Source: an uncultured Anaerolineaceae bacterium
Lineage (GTDB): Bacteria; Chloroflexota; Anaerolineae; Promineifilales; Promineifilaceae
Length of the DNA stretch: 17,324 bases
Assembly (NCBI GenBank): GCA_937967805.1
Contig: CALBTC010000184.1
Coordinates: 1-17,324, forward strand
Direction: 5' to 3'
The notes under the pieces are model-generated. The model had not been told where the DNA came from, did no database searches, and worked only from the letters and a program-made list of their open reading frames with translations. The position numbers were made by a program, and so were the translations under genes. Below, piece after piece: positions 14,375 to 17,324 of this stretch; position 1 is the first letter of the stretch, and every line of letters begins with the position of its first letter.

Positions 14375-14411
14375 GCATTACCTGCTTTGCTAATTGAATA
14401 ACAAACCATAC

Positions 14412-14452
14412 AAGGGAGAGGAACGGCCGTCTGGCCTTACCTCTCCCTTTTT
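14412..14452 (+). terminator. Rho-independent terminator after phasin 2
   Basis: AAGGGAGAGG (14412-14421) and CCTCTCCCTT (14440-14449) form a perfect 10-bp stem that is followed by further Ts to 14452. The loop holds one ACGGCCGT octamer. It lies 37 bp after the phasin 2 stop. Confidence 0.8.
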
Positions 14453-14472
14453 GCATATCCCGTAATCACGCC

Positions 14473-14494
14473 TATAATTTCTGATGACGCACTG
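14473..14494 (+). promoter_or_regulatory. phaR promoter -10 box with adjacent candidate operator
   Basis: TATAAT at 14473-14478 is a perfect -10 box; TTGCAT at 14451-14456 is a weak -35 box at 16 bp. ATGACGCACTG at 14484-14494 lies over the expected start of transcription, so binding there would repress. TGAT and ATCA flank it as a short inverted repeat. Confidence 0.5.
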
Positions 14495-14612
14495 AATCAT
14501 TAAGACATCTGGCCAAGGAAGTAAACGCTGGCTGCGTAAACCGAAAAAGATTTTAGAAAACCCGATTGCAGTTCACGGTTTGCGCCAATAAAACGCGAAG
14601 GATTAGCCCACT

Positions 14613-15188
14613 ATGCCCGTTATCAAACGTTATCCCAATCGGAAGCTTTACGATACCGAAGCCAAACGATACATTACGCTGGACGGCATTGCAGAACTCA
14701 TCCGGGAGGGAGCCGAAGTGCAGGTTATTGACCATACCACCGAAGAAGATTTAACGGCCGTTACCCTCACCCAAATCATTTTTGAACAAGAAAAGCGACA
14801 AAGCGGTTTTCTACCCAAATCGGTCCTCACCGGGCTGGTCCGCGCCGGCGGCGATACGCTTAATACCCTGCGCCGTAACCTGAATTCCCCGTTGGAACTG
14901 CTCAAACACGTTGATGAAGAAATTGAGAAGCGGCTGCAAACCCTGGTTGAACAAGGCGAGATGGCCAGGGAAGAAGCAGTCGCTTTGGGCGAAAAGCTCA
15001 TTTCGGCCGGCCAGGAAAGAAGTAAGGAGCTGTTCAGTGGCCAACAGCGGCTGGAGCGATTACTAAACGTTCGTGGGGTGCCCTCGCGTGAAGAAGTGGA
15101 AGAGCTGACAAACCAGATTGAATCGTTGTCAGCAAAAATTGATTCCCTGATCGACGAAAAAGATATAAACAGCCACCAAGAGAATTAA
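14613..15188 (+). CDS. phaR: PhaR-type PHA synthesis regulator with a phasin-like C-terminal half
   Basis: This is a 191-residue protein. Residues 1-60 ([31 protein letters not shown], then [23 protein letters not shown]) are the PHB_acc_N DNA-binding domain. It is the most recognisable part of PhaR regulators, which repress phasin genes until they are titrated onto growing granules. Residues about 95-188 are not the usual PHB_acc domain. They look like the neighbouring phasins: [28 protein letters not shown], then [30 protein letters not shown], which mirrors the NIPTKSDIEQLSKKV motif. A sensor that binds both DNA and the granule surface is inferred. The ATG at 14613 has AAGGA about 12 bp upstream. 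Genes for START-like proteins follow after 17 bp. Confidence 0.87.
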   Translation: MPVIKRYPNRKLYDTEAKRYITLDGIAELIREGAEVQVIDHTTEEDLTAVTLTQIIFEQEKRQSGFLPKSVLTGLVRAGGDTLNTLRRNLNSPLELLKHVDEEIEKRLQTLVEQGEMAREEAVALGEKLISAGQERSKELFSGQQRLERLLNVRGVPSREEVEELTNQIESLSAKIDSLIDEKDINSHQEN

Positions 15189-15205
15189 TCCACAACTTTA
15201 GCTGA

Positions 15206-15766
15206 ATGATTAACATTACAGGCTCCATCAAACGAGCATTTATCTTCCCCGCAAATCCCGAAGTTGCCCTCACTTACTACAGCGATCTCAGCCGCGTAGC
15301 TGAATGTCTGCCCCACATTTCTTTAGTTCACACCTATGCTTACAATCAGATTCGGATGCTGTACGAGACGGTGGAATTGGGCGCGTACACCATTCAAATT
15401 TACTCAGACCTGGAAAGCAGCGTCGATTGGGAAAAAATGGTGCTCAATGTATATCCGGTGAGAATAGAAACGGCCGCACCCATCGAACCAGAAACATCAG
15501 TACGTCATTCTACCGGCAGCGGCCTATTTGCCATCGACACGCAATTTTTTGATCTAGGTAACCAGACCCGCATTGAGTACGCCATTCGCTTGAAGGCTGA
15601 GCTGGAACGGCCGTTAGGCATGCGTCTCATGCCCAAACGAGTCGTCAAACGAATCGCCCAAAGCATCACCGATGAGCGCGTGCGCGAAATTGCCGATGGC
15701 TTTATCAAACAGTCTGTGGCAGCGTTTCCCGAGTGGGTAGTCAACCACCAACCGGTAGGTAAATAG
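15206..15766 (+). CDS. START-like (SRPBCC/DUF1997-like) protein
   Basis: This 186-residue protein has no membrane helix. The START-like outline is visible: an N-terminal strand with RAFIFPANPEVALTYYSDLSRVAECLPHI (helix for ligand entry), alternating strands through the middle, and a long C-terminal helix SITDERVREIADGFIKQSVAAFPEWV. The pattern of 'Y-x-D-L-x-R-V-x-x-x-L-P' and the C-terminal helix recalls DUF1997 proteins of cyanobacteria and plastids. Such folds bind lipids or other hydrophobic ligands. It is placed between phaR and a second START-like gene, whose ATG begins one base after this stop, so it is in the phaR operon. The ligand is unknown. Confidence 0.65.
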   Translation: MINITGSIKRAFIFPANPEVALTYYSDLSRVAECLPHISLVHTYAYNQIRMLYETVELGAYTIQIYSDLESSVDWEKMVLNVYPVRIETAAPIEPETSVRHSTGSGLFAIDTQFFDLGNQTRIEYAIRLKAELERPLGMRLMPKRVVKRIAQSITDERVREIADGFIKQSVAAFPEWVVNHQPVGK

Positions 15767-15767
15767 T

Positions 15768-16205
15768 ATGGAATTTCAGGGGACCGTTGCTTTTGCCGCC
15801 GCGCAAACGGCCGTCTGGCACGCCCTCACCACCCCCACCCTTGTCAGCCAGTGCACGCCCCGCCTGCAAGGTTGGTCAACTTTGCAAACCGAGACCCAAT
15901 ACCAGCTCCAGTTCACCTGGGGTCGCGGCAGCAGCGCCGTGATCATTCCGCTTCTCCTCATCTGGCAAACGGTAACCCCACCCACCTATCTAAAATGGCA
16001 AGGGCAGGCACAAATGGGCAGTACGGCCGTTCCCCTGCGAGGCGATTTTCGTCTGAGCACAACTGGTCACTTGCAAACCAACCTTGCCTTCTTCGCCCAG
16101 CTCGCCCCACCAAATAAATTTATTGGCAAGATGATTCAAAACACGGCTCCCCGGCTTATCGAAAATTTCTTCAACTGCCTTCAAAAAACCGCCGAAGTCG
16201 TTTGA
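15768..16205 (+). CDS. Small CoxG-like START-fold protein
   Basis: This 145-residue protein begins MEFQGTVAFAAAQTAVWHALTTPTLVSQCTPRLQGW. This is the helix-strand start of SRPBCC/CoxG domains (F-x-x-P-x-x-x-V-W-x-x-L-x-D-P-x-x-L...C-x-P). It lacks the C-terminal helix of the full CoxG protein encoded at 16378. The rest is beta-rich with a closing helix, KFIGKMIQNTAPRLIENFFNCL. It starts one base after the preceding gene, so translation is probably coupled. It may bind a hydrophobic ligand; an exact role is not evident. TTGACA of the next promoter overlaps its stop codon. Confidence 0.65.
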   Translation: MEFQGTVAFAAAQTAVWHALTTPTLVSQCTPRLQGWSTLQTETQYQLQFTWGRGSSAVIIPLLLIWQTVTPPTYLKWQGQAQMGSTAVPLRGDFRLSTTGHLQTNLAFFAQLAPPNKFIGKMIQNTAPRLIENFFNCLQKTAEVV

Positions 16206-16230
16206 CATAGTGCCCTACATTAGGTAAAAC
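16202..16230 (+). promoter_or_regulatory. Candidate promoter of the coxG-coxS operon
   Basis: TTGACA at 16202-16207, a 17-bp spacer, and TAAAAC at 16225-16230 (4 of 6 consensus bases) start just inside the previous gene's end. The leader to the coxG ATG would be about 140 bp of AT-rich sequence with no ORF or strong hairpin that I can see. AGGAGA precedes the ATG. Confidence 0.4.
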
Positions 16231-16377
16231 TTATACGAACAAATAACTGCACTTTTTAGGTAATTTCCACAAACGTACAGAGTTTTGTCCCTTCATAAAA
16301 ATTACACCAAATTTACTGCGTTACACTGACACAAAGCGGAAGAAAAAAATCGCAACAATCCATCAGGAGAAAACAAA

Positions 16378-17070
16378 ATGAAAATAGAAGGCAGCTACCC
16401 CTTTTCAGCGCCTCGCGATGTTCTTTGGCCTATGCTGCTTGACCCTAATGTCTTGGCAAACGTCATGCCAGGCTGTGAAAAGCTAGAAATCGTTGATGAA
16501 AACCAGTTTCAAGGTGTCCTCAAAATAAAAGTTGGTCCCGTACAAGGCAAATTCCAGGGAGATGTTGTTCTATCCGATATTAACAGCCCCGAAAGCTATA
16601 GCGTCACGGTCAACGGCCGTGGTGCTCCCGGCTTTGTCAAAGGCTCCGGCTCGCTTCGCCTGGAAGCAGATGGTGATATGACCACGCTCCATTACAGTGG
16701 TGATGCCCAAGTAGGCGGCCGATTGGCCAGCGTTGGCCAGCGACTGCTCGACACCTCGGCCAACGCCATCATCCGGCAAAGCCTGGAGGGGTTGGGCCAG
16801 CAGGTCCAGGCGCGTAGGATGGCCGACGCCAGTGAAAAGCTGGGCATGGATGAAGCCCCCAAACCACCATCAGCACCGTCCCAGGCTCAATTTGCCGCCG
16901 GTGTCGCCAAAAATCTTGTCGAAGAATATCTGGCCCCCGAGCAGCGAGACAACGTCATCAAGACGGGTCTCATGGTTTTGGGTGGCCTCATTTTTATTCG
17001 TCTTATCAGCCATTGGTGGATAAAAAGAGTTGCCAAAGAGGTAGCCAATGAGTTGGAAAAAAGGAGGTAA
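16378..17070 (+). CDS. coxG: CoxG-family protein with C-terminal membrane helix (CO dehydrogenase subunit G type)
   Basis: This is a 230-residue protein. The N-terminal 145 residues are a CoxG/SRPBCC domain: MKIEGSYPFSAPRDVLWPMLLDPNVLANVMPGCEKLE, VGPVQGKFQGDVVLSD, HYSGDAQVGGRLASVGQRLLDTSANAII. A Pro/Ala linker at about 155-168 and a hydrophobic helix at about 197-215 (TGLMVLGGLIFIRLI) follow, then a basic tail. In carboxydotrophs, CoxG is reported to attach the molybdenum CO dehydrogenase to the membrane, and this layout fits. It is followed 167 bp later by a coxS-type gene on the same strand. The cargo may be CO dehydrogenase or another xanthine-oxidase-family hydroxylase, because the large subunit is outside the window. 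Confidence 0.87.
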   Translation: MKIEGSYPFSAPRDVLWPMLLDPNVLANVMPGCEKLEIVDENQFQGVLKIKVGPVQGKFQGDVVLSDINSPESYSVTVNGRGAPGFVKGSGSLRLEADGDMTTLHYSGDAQVGGRLASVGQRLLDTSANAIIRQSLEGLGQQVQARRMADASEKLGMDEAPKPPSAPSQAQFAAGVAKNLVEEYLAPEQRDNVIKTGLMVLGGLIFIRLISHWWIKRVAKEVANELEKRR

Positions 17071-17121
17071 AGTATCGTTAAGATAGCAAGAGCAGCATAA
17101 GCAGTTCAGTATATTACCCCT

Positions 17122-17141
17122 CGCTGTGTTTTTACACAGCG
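17122..17141 (+). repeat. CGCTGTGT / ACACAGCG hairpin
   Basis: A perfect 8-bp stem with a TTTT loop lies 51 bp after coxG. No U-run follows it. It is the first of three inverted repeats in the coxG-coxS gap. Confidence 0.55.
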
Positions 17142-17150
17142 GCATGAGGA

Positions 17151-17172
17151 TTAACGGCCGTACGGCCGTTAA
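17151..17172. repeat. Perfect 22-bp palindrome made of two tandem ACGGCCGT octamers
   Basis: TTA + ACGGCCGT (17154-17161) + ACGGCCGT (17162-17169) + TAA reads the same on both strands without a mismatch. It is the only tandem pair of the abundant octamer in the window and lies in the coxG-coxS spacer. It could be an operator, a DNA-methylation hot spot, or a cruciform or hairpin end signal. Confidence 0.75.
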
Positions 17173-17193
17173 CCAACCACGCACCTTATCATC

Positions 17194-17210
17194 GGCGCAC
17201 CCCATGCGCC
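17194..17210 (+). repeat. GGCGCA / TGCGCC inverted repeat in the coxS leader
   Basis: A perfect 6-bp stem with a 5-base loop CCCCA sits 11 bp before the coxS ribosome-binding site. It may affect coxS translation. It is too short to assign a role. Confidence 0.35.
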
Positions 17211-17237
17211 ATCTATATCAGGAAGGAGACGGGCTCT

Positions 17238-17324
17238 ATGAAAGTTAGTGTAACCGTAAACGGAAAGTCAGTGGAACGAGAGGTTGAACCCCGCACCCTC
17301 CTCGTTCATTTCCTGCGCGATCAT
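17238..17324 (+). CDS. coxS: Molybdenum hydroxylase [2Fe-2S] small subunit, CoxS type (N-terminal 29 residues)
   Basis: GGAAGGAG at 17221-17228 is a full ribosome-binding site 9 bp before the ATG. The 29 visible residues read MKVSVTVNGKSVEREVEPR, then TLLVHFLRDH. This matches the start of the ferredoxin-like domain of the small subunit of aerobic CO dehydrogenase and related xanthine-oxidase-family enzymes (V-N-G-x-x-V...V-x-P-x-x-x-L-x-x-x-L-R). The Cys ligands of the iron-sulfur clusters lie beyond the window. With coxG upstream, the rest of a coxS-coxM-coxL-like set is expected next. The substrate, CO or an aldehyde or purine, cannot be judged here. Confidence 0.85.
   Translation, partial: MKVSVTVNGKSVEREVEPRTLLVHFLRDH

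Noticed and set aside
13464..15188. Complete PHA synthesis operon
   Set aside because: No PHA synthase, thiolase or acetoacetyl-CoA reductase is seen here; only granule proteins and the regulator.

Overview
The window is a piece of a moderately GC-rich bacterial chromosome. There is no tRNA, rRNA, transposase, phage gene or CRISPR array. The gene mix suggests a Chloroflexota-like bacterium (Anaerolineae or relatives): a DUF2723-type glycosyltransferase, a Pro/Thr-rich lipoprotein, divergent complex-I-like membrane proteins, a quinate-dehydrogenase-like/acyl-ACP-reductase-like fusion, and a CO-dehydrogenase-type coxG-coxS start. This placement is inferred from protein flavour only. The octamer ACGGCCGT occurs about 38 times by hand count, where composition predicts fewer than one.

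Layout. 3-668 (+) is the C-terminal part of an iron-containing alcohol dehydrogenase. 711-3077 (+) holds a multi-pass DUF2723-type glycosyltransferase and a patatin-like phospholipase. 3254-5369 (-) is a tight pair, a lipoprotein and a RarD/EamA transporter. 5550-9223 (+) is a trio of hydrophobic proteins related to NuoL/NuoK/NuoN (complex I or Mrp antiporter membrane subunits) without any peripheral redox subunit. The third has an in-frame TAG just upstream of its usable start. 9227-13155 (-) runs, in transcription order, as follows: a 736-residue fusion of a quinate-5-dehydrogenase-like domain, an acyl-ACP-reductase-like domain and a C-terminal membrane anchor; a zinc-motif protein with two 72-residue repeats; an SCP2 lipid-carrier-like protein; and a DinB/DfsB-type four-helix protein. 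13464-16205 (+) holds two phasins, a PhaR-type regulator whose C-terminal half is itself phasin-like, and two START-like (SRPBCC) proteins. 16378-17324 (+) begins a molybdenum hydroxylase operon: coxG with a C-terminal membrane helix, then the first 29 codons of coxS.

The most interesting part is 9777-16205. Its products are predicted to act on acyl chains, on hydrophobic ligands, or at a lipid or polyester surface: the anchored acyl-reductase fusion, SCP2, phasins, a phasin-tailed regulator and START-fold proteins. The two arms diverge from one 308-bp intergenic region. An 11-bp sequence, ATGACGCACTG, lies in the promoter of phasin 1 and just after the -10 box of phaR, so it is a candidate PhaR operator. 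No PHA synthase gene is in the window, so the nature of the granule, polyester or neutral lipid, is open.
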